Shown one piece after another: positions 44,271 through 53,687 of a stretch of 64,000 bases of DNA. The translations under genes were made by a program, and so were the position numbers. Under the pieces are notes generated by a model that saw only the letters and a program-made list of their open reading frames with translations, had not been told where the DNA came from and searched no databases. Each line of letters begins with the position of its first letter. Within the stretch, counting starts at the first letter, position 1. This DNA comes from Actinotalea soli (GTDB taxonomy: Bacteria; Actinomycetota; Actinomycetes; Actinomycetales; Cellulomonadaceae): contig NZ_JAGEMK010000011.1 of NCBI RefSeq assembly GCF_017565425.1, forward strand, positions 1 to 64,000, read 5' to 3'.

Positions 44271-45727
44271 CCAGGCACCGCGGCGAGGACCTCGGGGGCC
44301 AGGGTCGTGACATCCCCCGCCCCGACCGTCAGCACCAGGTCCCCCTCCCGTGCCGCGGCGCCGATCCGCCGCGCGGCCTCGAGCCGGTCCGGGACGAAGG
44401 TCGCGTCGTGGCCGGTCGCACGCAGGGGCTCGGTGATGAGCGCGCCCGTGACCTGGGGGTCAGGGTCCTCGCGGGCGCCGTAGACGTCGGTCACGACCAC
44501 GACGTCGGCGAGACCCAGCGCCTGGGCGAACTCCGCGGCGAAGGTCCGTGTGCGGGAGTACAGGTGCGGCTGGAAGAGCACCAGCACGCGGCCCCCGCCC
44601 GCGACCGGACGGGCCGCGCGCAGCAGCGCCTCGACCTCGGTCGGGTGATGAGCGTAGTCGTCGACCACGCGGACCCCGCGGACCGCACCGCGGTCCTCGA
44701 ACCGGCGTCCGGTGCCCGTGAAGGTGGACAGCGCTCGCGCCGCCGTCGGGCCGTCGACCCCGAGCAGCCGCGCGGCGGCGTAGGCGGCCGCCGCGTTGCG
44801 GGCGTTGTGCAGCCCCGGCACCGTGAGGTCGAGCGCGACCGGCGGCAGACCGGCCTCGACCAGGGTCGCCGTGCTGCCCGAGCCGTGCGCCTGCCACCCC
44901 TCGAGCCTGAGGTCCGCCTCGCTGCCCGTGCCATAGGTCACGACCGAGCGGCCCCGGGCACGGGTGCGCGCTGCGAGCTCCCGTGACCCGGGGTCGTCGG
45001 CGCAGGCGACGAGGTGCCCGTCGGGGACGACCTGGTCCACGAACCGGACGAAGGCCTCCTCGAAGGCCTCCCGGGTCCCGTAGTGGTCGAGGTGGTCGGG
45101 CTCGACGTTGGTGACGACGGCGATCGTGGGGCGGTAGGCGAGGAAGGACCCGTCGGACTCGTCCGCCTCGGCGACGAAGACCGGCCCGTGGCCGTCCCGC
45201 GCACCGGCGAGGACCCCGACCGCCGGGGCCGGGTCCTCGGGCGAGGCAACGGCCTGCACCGTGCCACCGACCGCGTACGAGGGGTCGAGCCCGGCCCCGG
45301 CGAGGGTCACCGCGATCATGGCCGAGGTCGTGGTCTTGCCGTGGGCCCCTGCCACGGCGACCGCGGTGCGGTCCTGCATGAGAGCGGCCAGCGCCTGCGA
45401 CCGGTGCAGCACCCGCAGCCCTCGGTCGCGAGCGGCGAGGAGCTCGGGGTTGTCGGGGCGGATCGCCGTCGAGACCACGAGGGTCGTCGCCGTGCCGAGG
45501 TTCGAGCTCGCGTGACCCACGTGGACCGTCACGCCGCGGGCGGCGAGGGCGTCCAGGACCGGGCCAGGACGTGCGTCCGATCCTGAGACGACCAGGCCAC
45601 GGGCAGCGAGCAGCGCTGCCACGACGGACATCCCGGCGCCCCCCGCACCGACGAGGTGGACGCGCCCCAGCTCGGCGACCGTGGGGACCCCATCGGGGAC
45701 GGGGCTCGCCGGGCTCCCGCCGCTCAC
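44267..45727 (-). CDS. murC: UDP-N-acetylmuramate--L-alanine ligase
   Basis: MurC adds L-Ala to UDP-MurNAc in the cytoplasm. The 486-residue Mur ligase has the GAGGAGMS nucleotide motif (28-35), the P-loop AGAHGKTTTS with K131, and the C-terminal ligase domain (VDDYAHHPTEV, FQPHLYSRT). GTG 45727 overlaps the murG stop as GTGA. Confidence 0.97.
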   Translation of the reverse strand: MSGGSPASPVPDGVPTVAELGRVHLVGAGGAGMSVVAALLAARGLVVSGSDARPGPVLDALAARGVTVHVGHASSNLGTATTLVVSTAIRPDNPELLAARDRGLRVLHRSQALAALMQDRTAVAVAGAHGKTTTSAMIAVTLAGAGLDPSYAVGGTVQAVASPEDPAPAVGVLAGARDGHGPVFVAEADESDGSFLAYRPTIAVVTNVEPDHLDHYGTREAFEEAFVRFVDQVVPDGHLVACADDPGSRELAARTRARGRSVVTYGTGSEADLRLEGWQAHGSGSTATLVEAGLPPVALDLTVPGLHNARNAAAAYAAARLLGVDGPTAARALSTFTGTGRRFEDRGAVRGVRVVDDYAHHPTEVEALLRAARPVAGGGRVLVLFQPHLYSRTRTFAAEFAQALGLADVVVVTDVYGAREDPDPQVTGALITEPLRATGHDATFVPDRLEAARRIGAAAREGDLVLTVGAGDVTTLAPEVLAAVPG

Positions 45728-46875
45728 GGCGTCGCCTCCTGCGTCGGCACGGCCGCCTCCACGAGGTCGGCGACCCGAGCCGCGGCGTCACGCACCCCGA
45801 CCCCCGCGGCCGCCAGGCCCATCTCCGCCAGGCGCGACGGGTCGGCGACCAGGGGCAGCAGCTGCTCCACGACCCAGCGCGGGTCCAGCTCGGCGTCGGG
45901 CACGAGCACCCCGCCCCCGGCCTCGACCACGGGTCGGGCGTTGAGGCGCTGCTCACCGTTGCCGATCGGCAGCGGCACGTACACCGCGGGCAGGCCGAGG
46001 GCGGCGAGCTCGCTCACGGTCCCGGCCCCGGCCCGTGCGACCACGAGGTCCGCGACGGCGAGCGCCAGCTGCATCCGGCTGAGGTACTCCCGCACCTGGT
46101 ACCGCCCGGCGAGCCCGGCGGCCAGTCCCGACTCGCTCAGCTCGCGGACCTGGTCGCGCACCGCCTGAGCCTTGCCCTTGCCCGTCAGGTGCAGCACCTG
46201 GACCCCTGCCGCGAGAAGCTCGGCGGCGGCGCCGACCACGGCCGAGCTCACGCTCACCGCCCCCAGGGAGCCGCCGGTCACCAGGACGGTCGGCAGCTCG
46301 GGGTCCAGGCCGAGCTCGGCCGCGGCACGCACGCGCGTACCTGCGGCGTCGACCGCACGCTCGTCGATGAGGTCGGCGATCTCGGGACGCAGCGGCAGCC
46401 CGGTGACCTGCGCTCCGGCGAGCTGGGTGCCGGGGAAGGTGACGGCCACCGAGCTCGCCCACCGCGCACCCAGCCGGTTGGCCAACCCGGGACGCGCGTT
46501 CTGCTCGTGGATCACCACCGGGGTCCCGCGACGTCGGGCCGCGAGGTAGGCCGGGGTCGAGACGTAGCCGCCGAAGCCGACCACCACCTGGGCCTCGGTC
46601 TCTTCCAGGGCGTGCTCGGCGGCGTCGACCGCCTCACGCAGACGGCCCGGCAGACGCAGCCAGTCCGGGGTCGGTCGCCTCGGGAGCGGCACCTTCGGCA
46701 CCACGACCAGAGGGTAGCCGCGCTCGGGCACCAGCTCGGCCTCGAGGCCCTCGGCCGTACCGAGCACGGTCAGGAGGGCGCCGGGGTGCCGCGCGCTCAG
46801 CTCGTCGGCGACCGCGAGCAGCGGGTTCACGTGGCCGGCGGTCCCACCACCGGCCAGCAGGACGGAGTCAACCAC
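45724..46875 (-). CDS. murG: UDP-GlcNAc:lipid I transferase MurG
   Basis: MurG makes lipid II at the inner membrane face. The 383-residue GT28 enzyme has the N-terminal GGGTAGHVNPLLA loop (9-21), FGGYVSTPAYLAA, HEQNARPGLANR and the TGGSLGA loop. The C-domain includes RAGAGTVSELAALG. GTG 46875 overlaps the ftsW stop by 8 nt. Confidence 0.97.
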   Translation of the reverse strand: MVDSVLLAGGGTAGHVNPLLAVADELSARHPGALLTVLGTAEGLEAELVPERGYPLVVVPKVPLPRRPTPDWLRLPGRLREAVDAAEHALEETEAQVVVGFGGYVSTPAYLAARRRGTPVVIHEQNARPGLANRLGARWASSVAVTFPGTQLAGAQVTGLPLRPEIADLIDERAVDAAGTRVRAAAELGLDPELPTVLVTGGSLGAVSVSSAVVGAAAELLAAGVQVLHLTGKGKAQAVRDQVRELSESGLAAGLAGRYQVREYLSRMQLALAVADLVVARAGAGTVSELAALGLPAVYVPLPIGNGEQRLNARPVVEAGGGVLVPDAELDPRWVVEQLLPLVADPSRLAEMGLAAAGVGVRDAAARVADLVEAAVPTQEATP

Positions 46876-48106
46876 GGGAACCTCTCGAGAGGACGGCGAG
46901 CGAACGACGGACGACCCCGGGACGGGCGGCCAGGGCCTCGGCCGCCCCGGGCTCGGCCCGCGCGAAGGAGAGCACCACCCCGATCGCGAGCATCGTCGTG
47001 ACCAGGGCTGACCCCCCTGCGGAGACCAGGGGCAGGGGGACGCCGATGACGGGCAGCAGGCCGATGACCACGGCGATGTTGACGATCGCCTGGCCGAGCA
47101 CCCACGTCGCGATGGCCCCGGTGGCGATCTGGACGAAGGGGTCGGTGTGCCGCCGGATCACCCGCGTCATGCCGACCGCGAGCACACCGAAGAGGGCCAC
47201 GACGAGCACCGTGCCGAGCAGTCCGAGCTCCTCGCCGACGATCGCGAAGATGAAGTCGTTGTGCGCCTCGGGCAGGTAGGACCACTTCTCGGTGCTCTCC
47301 CCCAGGCCCACCCCGGTCAGGCCGCCCGAGGCGAGGCCGTACAGACCACGGGTCGTCTGGTAGCACTCGTTCTGCGCGTCGCAGTCGGCGCTGAAGAAGG
47401 CCTCGATGCGCCGGGTCCGGCTGCTGCCGTCCTGGGCCATCTGGATCACCAGGAGCACGACGAGGCCCCCTGCCACGGCGAACATCCGCAACGGCACTCC
47501 CGCCACGAAGAGCGCCCCCGCGACGAGCATCATCATGATCATCGCGGTGCCCAGGTCCTTGCCGAGGAGCACCAGCCCCAGGACGGCCGCCGCCCCGAGC
47601 ACCCCGGGGATCAGCACGTGCAGCCAGCGGTGCAGCAGCGCGCGCTTGCGGGCGAGCACGAGCGCGAGCCAGACCGCGACGGCCAGCTTGGCGAGCTCGG
47701 AGGGCTGCATGGTCTGGCCTCCGGGCAGGTACAGCCAGTTCCGGTTGCCGCCCTGCTCTCGCCCCAGCCCTGTGAAGACGAGGGCCTGCAGGACCAGCGC
47801 GACCCCGAGGGCCGGCCACGCCACGCGCTGGTAGAACCGGACGGGCAGCCGGCTCGCGAGCCACGCCAGCGGGAGGCCGATGATCGCGAACTGGGCCTGG
47901 TTGAGGAACACCGCGTAGGGCGAGTTCCCGCCGCTCAGCGACGTCACGCTCGAGCTCGACAGCACCATCACGAGACCGATGACCACGAGCAGAACCGTCG
48001 CGCCCAGCAGCAGGTAGTAGCTGCTGACCGCACCGTTCCACTGGCCGAGCACTGCGCTGCGGTCACGCGGCGCGGTCTCGACCTCCTCCACCCGGGGGGT
48101 CGCCAT
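46868..48106 (-). CDS. ftsW: Lipid II polymerase FtsW (SEDS family)
   Basis: FtsW polymerises septal glycan together with FtsI. The 412-residue protein has about ten membrane helices and SEDS landmarks: GGNRNWLYLPGGQTMQPSELAKL, LLGKDLGTAMIM, EAHNDFIFAIVGEELGLLG and GLLPVIGVPLPLVSAGGSA. I chose ATG 48106, 8 nt after the murD stop; the longer in-frame reading lies inside murD. The short cytoplasmic start contains a few charged residues. Confidence 0.96.
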   Translation of the reverse strand: MATPRVEEVETAPRDRSAVLGQWNGAVSSYYLLLGATVLLVVIGLVMVLSSSSVTSLSGGNSPYAVFLNQAQFAIIGLPLAWLASRLPVRFYQRVAWPALGVALVLQALVFTGLGREQGGNRNWLYLPGGQTMQPSELAKLAVAVWLALVLARKRALLHRWLHVLIPGVLGAAAVLGLVLLGKDLGTAMIMMMLVAGALFVAGVPLRMFAVAGGLVVLLVIQMAQDGSSRTRRIEAFFSADCDAQNECYQTTRGLYGLASGGLTGVGLGESTEKWSYLPEAHNDFIFAIVGEELGLLGTVLVVALFGVLAVGMTRVIRRHTDPFVQIATGAIATWVLGQAIVNIAVVIGLLPVIGVPLPLVSAGGSALVTTMLAIGVVLSFARAEPGAAEALAARPGVVRRSLAVLSRGSRG

Positions 48107-48114
48107 CGCGGGGC

Positions 48115-49560
48115 TCAGTCGCCCGCGGGCGTCGTCGTCGCGGCGATCTCCCGCACCGCGGCGACGAAGGCCTCGCCGCGCTGGGCGTAGGAGTCGAACT
48201 GGTCCATGGACGCGCTCGCGGGGGCGAGCAGGACGGTGGAGCCCGGCCGGGCTACCCGGCGGGCCTCGGTCACGGCGCGGCGCATCACGGTCCCAGTGTC
48301 GGCCGGATCGACCCGGACGACGGGGAGGTCGGGGGCGTGTCGGGAGACCGCCTGCTCCCAGGGCTCGGCGTCGACGCCGATCAGCACGATCGCGGCGAGC
48401 CGGTCGGCCCGGTCGGCGACGAGCTCCTCGAACCGTGCGCCCTTGGCCAGCCCCCCCGCGATCCACACGACCGACCCGGGCTCGAAGGCCGCGAGGGCAG
48501 CCGAGGCCGCGTGCGCGTTGGTGGCCTTGGAGTCGTCGACGTAGGCGACCTCGTCGAGGACCGCGACGAGCTCGCTGCGGTGCGCCCCGGGGCGGTAGGC
48601 CCGGAGGCCGTCACGGACGGCGACGGGGGCGACGCCGTGGGCCCGGGCCAGGGCCGCCGCGGTGAGCGCGTCGAGGACGACGTGCGGAGCCAGCACACCG
48701 CCCGGCCCGGCGAGGTGGGCGAGGTCGTCGAGGGTCGCGAGCTCGGCCGCCGACCGGGTGCGGGACGGGTCGGCCAGGGGGGCGTGGAAGCTGCGGTCGA
48801 CCAGGATCCCGTCGATCAGGCCGAGCTGTCCCGGGCCCGGGGGGCCGAGCGTCGTACCGACCGCCCGAGCGCCCTCGGCGACGTCGGCCGCACGGACCAT
48901 CTCCTCGACGGTGGGGTCCTGGGCGGGGTAGACGCAGCCGACCTCGACCCCGCGGTACACCCTCGCCTTGGCAGCCGCGTAGGCCGCGCGCGAGCCGTGC
49001 CAGTCGAGGTGGTCGTCCGCGACGTTGAGCACCGCGGCGGCCTGGGCCGTCATCGAGTGCGTGAAGTGGAGCTGAAAGCTCGAGAGCTCGACCGCGAGCA
49101 CGTCGTGCTGCGGGTCGGTCGCGGCCTCGAGGACGGGGGTTCCCACGTTGCCGACCGCGGGGGCCCGCAGCCCCGCAGCGGTGAGGATCGCGGCGAGCAT
49201 GCCCACCGTCGTGGTCTTGCCGTTGGTCCCGGTGAGTGCCAGCCAGGGTGCGGGGCCTCCCCCGGCGGCGCGGTCGACCCTCGTCCGCCAGGCGAGCTCG
49301 ACCTCGCTCCACACCGGGGTGCCGCGCAGGCCCGCCTGGACCAGGACAGGGGCCTCGGGGCTCCACCCGGGTGAGGCCACCACGAGGTCGACCGCGGCCA
49401 GGTCGACCGCGGCATCGGTGCTGAGGTCCGCGTCCTCGGCCCGGTGGTCGAGGGTGGTCACCAGCGCACCCCGGTCGCGCAGCACCTGCGCCGCAGCGCG
49501 TCCCGAGACCCCCAGCCCGGCGACGAGGACCCGGCGGCCGTCGAGCGCGACGGCGGGCAT
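48115..49560 (-). CDS. murD: UDP-MurNAc-L-Ala--D-glutamate ligase
   Basis: MurD adds D-Glu. The 481-residue ligase has the AGLGVSGRAAA start, the P-loop LTGTNGKTTT with K115, and the DDSKATNAHA block of the C-terminal domain. ATG 49560 overlaps the mraY stop as TGATG. Longer in-frame readings upstream run through mraY and are rejected. Confidence 0.97.
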   Translation of the reverse strand: MPAVALDGRRVLVAGLGVSGRAAAQVLRDRGALVTTLDHRAEDADLSTDAAVDLAAVDLVVASPGWSPEAPVLVQAGLRGTPVWSEVELAWRTRVDRAAGGGPAPWLALTGTNGKTTTVGMLAAILTAAGLRAPAVGNVGTPVLEAATDPQHDVLAVELSSFQLHFTHSMTAQAAAVLNVADDHLDWHGSRAAYAAAKARVYRGVEVGCVYPAQDPTVEEMVRAADVAEGARAVGTTLGPPGPGQLGLIDGILVDRSFHAPLADPSRTRSAAELATLDDLAHLAGPGGVLAPHVVLDALTAAALARAHGVAPVAVRDGLRAYRPGAHRSELVAVLDEVAYVDDSKATNAHAASAALAAFEPGSVVWIAGGLAKGARFEELVADRADRLAAIVLIGVDAEPWEQAVSRHAPDLPVVRVDPADTGTVMRRAVTEARRVARPGSTVLLAPASASMDQFDSYAQRGEAFVAAVREIAATTTPAGD

Positions 49561-50642
49561 CAGCCCGCCACCCACTCGGCGTAGAACACCCCGACCCCGA
49601 CCGCGACGAAGAGACCCGCGATGATCCAGAACCGGATGACGATGGTGACCTCCCCCCACCCCGAGAGCTCGAAGTGGTGGTGCAGCGGAGCCATCTTGAA
49701 GACCCGCTTGCCGGTCATCTTGAAGAAGCCGATCTGGATCACGTCGCTCAGCACGATCAGGACGAAGAGCCCGCCGATGATCGCGGCCAGGATCTCGGTG
49801 CGCGACAGGATCGACAGGCCGGCCAGGGCCCCGCCCAGCGCCAGCGACCCGGTGTCGCCCATGAAGATCTTCGCCGGTGAGGCGTTCCACCAGAGGAAGC
49901 CGAAGCATGCCCCGGTGATGGCAGCAGCCACGACGGCGAGCTCGAGGGGGTCGCGGACCTCGTAGCACCGCGGTCCGGCGCTCAGCAGGGACTCGCACCG
50001 CTGGTTGAACTGCCAGACGCCGACGAGCACGTAGGCGCCGAAGACGATGAGCGACGCACCCGTCGCGAGACCGTCGAGCCCGTCGGTCAGGTTGACCGCG
50101 TTGGACCACGCCGTGATGAGGAAGTTGGCCCAGAGCACGAACAGGATCAGCCCGAGGGTCACCCCGGCGAACGCCAGGTCGATGTTCGTGTCGCGGATGA
50201 AGGAGATCTTCGTCGAGGCCGGGGTCCGGAAGTTCTCGCTCGGGAAGTTGAGCGCGGCCACGGCGAAGGTCACGCCCACCACGCCCTGGCCGATGATCTT
50301 CCACCGCGCCTTGAGGCCCAGGCTGCGCTGCCGGGAGATCTTGATGTAGTCGTCGAGGAAGCCGACCAGACCCAGGCCGGTCATGAGGAACAGCACGAGG
50401 ACCGCCGAGGCGCTCGGCACGTTCCCCGTCACCAGGCTCGCCCCCGCCCAGCCGAAGAGGGTCGCGCCGATGATGACGACCCCGCCCATCGTGGGCGTGC
50501 CGCGCTTGGTGAAGTGCGCGGTCGGTCCGTCCTGACGGATGAACTGCCCGTACTGCTTGCGGACGAGCAGCCGGATGAGCAGCGGGGTGCAGAGGAGGGC
50601 GACGACGAGGGAGAGCCCGCCGGCGAGCAGGACGGCGATCAT
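49560..50642 (-). CDS. mraY: Phospho-N-acetylmuramoyl-pentapeptide transferase
   Basis: MraY makes lipid I on undecaprenyl phosphate. The 360-residue protein has ten membrane helices, DDYIK (metal aspartates), [13 protein letters not shown] and HHHFELSGW near the C-terminus. All catalytic blocks are intact. ATG 50642 overlaps the murF stop as ATGA. Confidence 0.97.
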   Translation of the reverse strand: MIAVLLAGGLSLVVALLCTPLLIRLLVRKQYGQFIRQDGPTAHFTKRGTPTMGGVVIIGATLFGWAGASLVTGNVPSASAVLVLFLMTGLGLVGFLDDYIKISRQRSLGLKARWKIIGQGVVGVTFAVAALNFPSENFRTPASTKISFIRDTNIDLAFAGVTLGLILFVLWANFLITAWSNAVNLTDGLDGLATGASLIVFGAYVLVGVWQFNQRCESLLSAGPRCYEVRDPLELAVVAAAITGACFGFLWWNASPAKIFMGDTGSLALGGALAGLSILSRTEILAAIIGGLFVLIVLSDVIQIGFFKMTGKRVFKMAPLHHHFELSGWGEVTIVIRFWIIAGLFVAVGVGVFYAEWVAG

Positions 50643-52054
50643 CGAGGCCTCACCTCTGCGGTGAGCCGCTCACCCAGCTGCCAGAGGCCGGCACCGTGCG
50701 AGGACTTCACCAGCACGACGTCCCCGGGCTCCAGCTCGGCCTCGAGCCACGCGGCGGCGGCCTCGACGTCCGGGACCAGCCGGGACTCCTCGCCCCACGA
50801 GCCCTCCTGGAGGGCGCCGAGGTGCAGGGCGCGGGCCTCCTCGCCGACGACGACGAGCCGCGAGACGTCGAGGCGCACCGCCAGGCGGCCGATCTCGTCG
50901 TGGGCGCGCAAGGAGTCCTCGCCGAGCTCGAGCATGGCACCGAGCACCGCGATCGAGCGACGGCCCCGGGACCGGACGGCCAGGGCCTTGAGGGCCGCCC
51001 GCATCGAGTCCGGGTTGGCGTTGTACGAGTCGTCGATCACGGTCACGCCGTCGGGCCGTTCGGTCACCTGCATCCGGTGCGGGCTCAGGGCCGTGGCGCG
51101 GCCGAGCCGTGTCGCGATCGCGTCCAGGGGCAGGCCGAGGGCCAGGCAGGCCGCGGCCGCGGCGAGGGCGTTGTGCACGTGGTGCTCGCCCACGAGCTGC
51201 AGGGCGACCGGGTGCCGCTCCTCACCGACCACGAGGTCGAAGCTCGCGCAGGAGGACGCGTCCACCCGGATCTCCTCGGCCCGGACGCGCGCGTCCGCGC
51301 CCGCACCGAAGGTGAGGACGGGGCCGGGTGCCTGCGTCGCCATGGCGGCCACCCGGCCGTCGTCGGCGTTGAGCACCGCGGTGCCCCCCGGGACGAGACC
51401 GGCGACGATCTCGGCCTTGGCCCGTGCGACGGCCTCGATCCCCCCGAACTCGCCGAGGTGGGCCGAGCCCACCACGAGCACGGCAGCGACGTCAGGGGCG
51501 GCGATCGCCGTGAGGTAGTCGATGTGCCCGGGGCCGCTCGCGCCCATCTCGAGCACGAGGTAGCGGGTCGTCGCCTCGGCCCGCAGCACGGTCAGGGGCA
51601 GGCCGATCTCGTTGTTGAAGGAGGCCTCGGGCCAGACGGTCTCCCCGTGCTCCCCGAGGAGCTGGGCGAGCAGGTCCTTGGTGGTGGTCTTGCCGACCGA
51701 CCCGGTCACGGCGACCACCTGGAGGGACCCGTCGCCGCGCAGCCGGGAGAGCACCTCACGGGCGAGGTCGCCCAGGGCCTGGGTCACGTCGGGGACGACG
51801 ACCGAGGGCACGGGCCCCGACCCGTCCGCCGCAGGGACCTCGCGAGCCGCCAGGACCACCGCCGCGCCGTCGGCCACGGCGCGCGCAGCGAAGTCGTGCC
51901 CGTCGACGTGGTCGCCCCCCAGGGCGACGAAGAGGCAGCCCGGCGTGACCTTGCGAGAGTCGGTGACGACCGGCCCGGTCACGGTGCGGTCGGGGTCGCC
52001 GACCACGCGGCCTCCCGTCATGGTGGCCACCTCGGCGGCGGTCAGGTCGATCAC
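50639..52054 (-). CDS. murF: UDP-MurNAc-tripeptide--D-alanyl-D-alanine ligase
   Basis: MurF adds D-Ala-D-Ala to finish the pentapeptide. The 471-residue ligase has [11 protein letters not shown] near 29-39, the P-loop [10 protein letters not shown] with K122, [11 protein letters not shown] and [14 protein letters not shown] 52054 overlaps the murE stop as GTGA; the longer in-frame reading upstream lies inside murE. Confidence 0.97.
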   Translation of the reverse strand: MIDLTAAEVATMTGGRVVGDPDRTVTGPVVTDSRKVTPGCLFVALGGDHVDGHDFAARAVADGAAVVLAAREVPAADGSGPVPSVVVPDVTQALGDLAREVLSRLRGDGSLQVVAVTGSVGKTTTKDLLAQLLGEHGETVWPEASFNNEIGLPLTVLRAEATTRYLVLEMGASGPGHIDYLTAIAAPDVAAVLVVGSAHLGEFGGIEAVARAKAEIVAGLVPGGTAVLNADDGRVAAMATQAPGPVLTFGAGADARVRAEEIRVDASSCASFDLVVGEERHPVALQLVGEHHVHNALAAAAACLALGLPLDAIATRLGRATALSPHRMQVTERPDGVTVIDDSYNANPDSMRAALKALAVRSRGRRSIAVLGAMLELGEDSLRAHDEIGRLAVRLDVSRLVVVGEEARALHLGALQEGSWGEESRLVPDVEAAAAWLEAELEPGDVVLVKSSHGAGLWQLGERLTAEVRPR

Positions 52055-53649
52055 GCGGGCGTCTCCGGGGTCGAGGGGTTGCTGGTGGCGGCGAGGAAGG
52101 CGTCGCGGTCGTTGTACCGGTGGAACACGCCGCCGATCTCCTGCGTGGGCTCGTGGCCCTTGCCGGTGACGATCACCGTATCGGCCTCCTCGGCGAGGGC
52201 GACCGCGGCCCGGACCGCCTCGACCCGGGGCGCGACCTCGTGCACGTCCTCCCCGTCGGGGCGCACCGTGCGGACGCCGTCGAGGATCGCCCCACGGATG
52301 GTCTCCGGGCGCTCCGAGCGTGGGTTCTCGTCGGTCACGACCAGCACGTCGGCGAGCCGCGCGGCGATCTCCCCCATCATGGGTCGCTTGCCCCGGTCCC
52401 GGTCGCCGTCCGAGCCGAAGACGATCACGAGGCGCCCCGGCGTGATGGGACGCACCGCCTCGAGCGCGAGGGTGAGTGCGTCGGGGGTGTGCGCGTAGTC
52501 GACCAGGCACAGCGGTCGTCCACCACCCCGCTCGACGACCCGCTCCATGCGGCCCGGGATCGCGCTCGCCGACCCCACCGCGGCGGCCGCGGCCTCGAGG
52601 GGAACCCCCCCGCGGTGCGCGAGGACCACGGCCAGCGCGGCGTTCGACACGTTGACCAGACCCGGCAGCGGGCTGGCAGCCGCCACGGCGACCCCCCCGG
52701 GGCCGGTCAGCGTGAAGGTCGAGCCCACGCCGTCGAGGCCGACCGTCGCGTCCTCCACCCGCCAGTCGGCCTCGGCGTACCCCGCACCCTCGGCGCGGGT
52801 GGCGACGGTCTCGACAGGGATCCGCGCCTCGCTCGCGAGCCGCACGCCCCAGACGTCGTCGACGCACACGACCCCGCGTCGGGCCTGCTCGAGGGCGAAG
52901 AGCCGTGCCTTGTCCCGGAAGTAGCCCTCCATGTCGCCGTGGAAGTCGAGGTGGTCACGCTGGAGGTTGGTGAACCCGACGACGTCGAACACGAGGCCCG
53001 CCGTACGGTGCAGGGCGAGGGCGTGCGAGGAGACCTCCATCGAGCAGGCCGTCGTGCCCCGCTCCCGCATGAGGGCGAAGAGGCCGTGCAGCACCGGGGA
53101 CTCGACGGTCGTCCGAGGGCTCTCGATGGACTGGTCGCCCACCCGGAGCTCGACGGTGCCGATGACCGCGGTGCTCTCGTGCACCGCCGCCAGCGCGGCG
53201 TCGACGAAGTAGGACGTGGTCGTCTTGCCGTTGGTGCCGGTCAGGCCGACGACGGTGAGGGCCGCCGCGGGGTGGTCGTAGAGCCAGGCCGAGACGTCAC
53301 CGAGCCGGGCACGAGGGTCCGGGGTGACGAGGACGGGCACGGCGAGCCCGGCCTCCCGGAGCAGGTCCAGACCGGCGGGATCGGTCAGCACGGCGACGGC
53401 CCCGGCCTCGACGGCGGCAGCCGCGTAGGCCGCGCCGTGGGCGTGCTGGCCGGGCAGCCCGGCGAACAGGTCACCGGGCTGGACCTCGCCAGACCCCACG
53501 GCCACACCCGTGACCAGGGGGTCGGGGAGCTCGACGGGACTGGTGGTCACCTCGGCGCGCTCGAGCTCCGGGGCGAAGGCCCGGGCGAGGTCGCTGAGGT
53601 GACGTGCGGGACGATGCTCTGGGCGCATCCGACCTTGGGGGGACGTCAC
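52051..53649 (-). CDS. murE: UDP-MurNAc-tripeptide synthetase (third amino acid ligase)
   Basis: MurE adds the diamino acid at position 3 of the stem peptide. The 532-residue ligase has the P-loop LTGTNGKTTT with K142, EVSSHALALHR, VDYAHTPDAL and FGSDGDRDRGKRPMMG. The specificity motif, DNPR in meso-DAP enzymes, reads ENPR at 441-444 (within TDENPRSE). Loss of that Asp may point to L-Lys or L-Orn instead of DAP; this is inference. GTG 53649 follows TAGATT by 6 nt, supporting this start over the ATG seven codons later. Confidence 0.95.
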   Translation of the reverse strand: MTSPQGRMRPEHRPARHLSDLARAFAPELERAEVTTSPVELPDPLVTGVAVGSGEVQPGDLFAGLPGQHAHGAAYAAAAVEAGAVAVLTDPAGLDLLREAGLAVPVLVTPDPRARLGDVSAWLYDHPAAALTVVGLTGTNGKTTTSYFVDAALAAVHESTAVIGTVELRVGDQSIESPRTTVESPVLHGLFALMRERGTTACSMEVSSHALALHRTAGLVFDVVGFTNLQRDHLDFHGDMEGYFRDKARLFALEQARRGVVCVDDVWGVRLASEARIPVETVATRAEGAGYAEADWRVEDATVGLDGVGSTFTLTGPGGVAVAAASPLPGLVNVSNAALAVVLAHRGGVPLEAAAAAVGSASAIPGRMERVVERGGGRPLCLVDYAHTPDALTLALEAVRPITPGRLVIVFGSDGDRDRGKRPMMGEIAARLADVLVVTDENPRSERPETIRGAILDGVRTVRPDGEDVHEVAPRVEAVRAAVALAEEADTVIVTGKGHEPTQEIGGVFHRYNDRDAFLAATSNPSTPETPA

Positions 53650-53655
53650 GGGGCG

Positions 53656-53661
53656 AATCTA
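53656..53661 (-). promoter_or_regulatory. Start-proximal -10 (TAGATT) for murE
   Basis: TAGATT ends 6 nt before the murE GTG in the 38-nt gap after ftsI. It suggests an internal promoter that lets murE-murF-mraY and later genes be made without ftsI. Confidence 0.55.
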
Positions 53662-53687
53662 CCGTCCGGCCGCGGCGGAGCGCGCCG

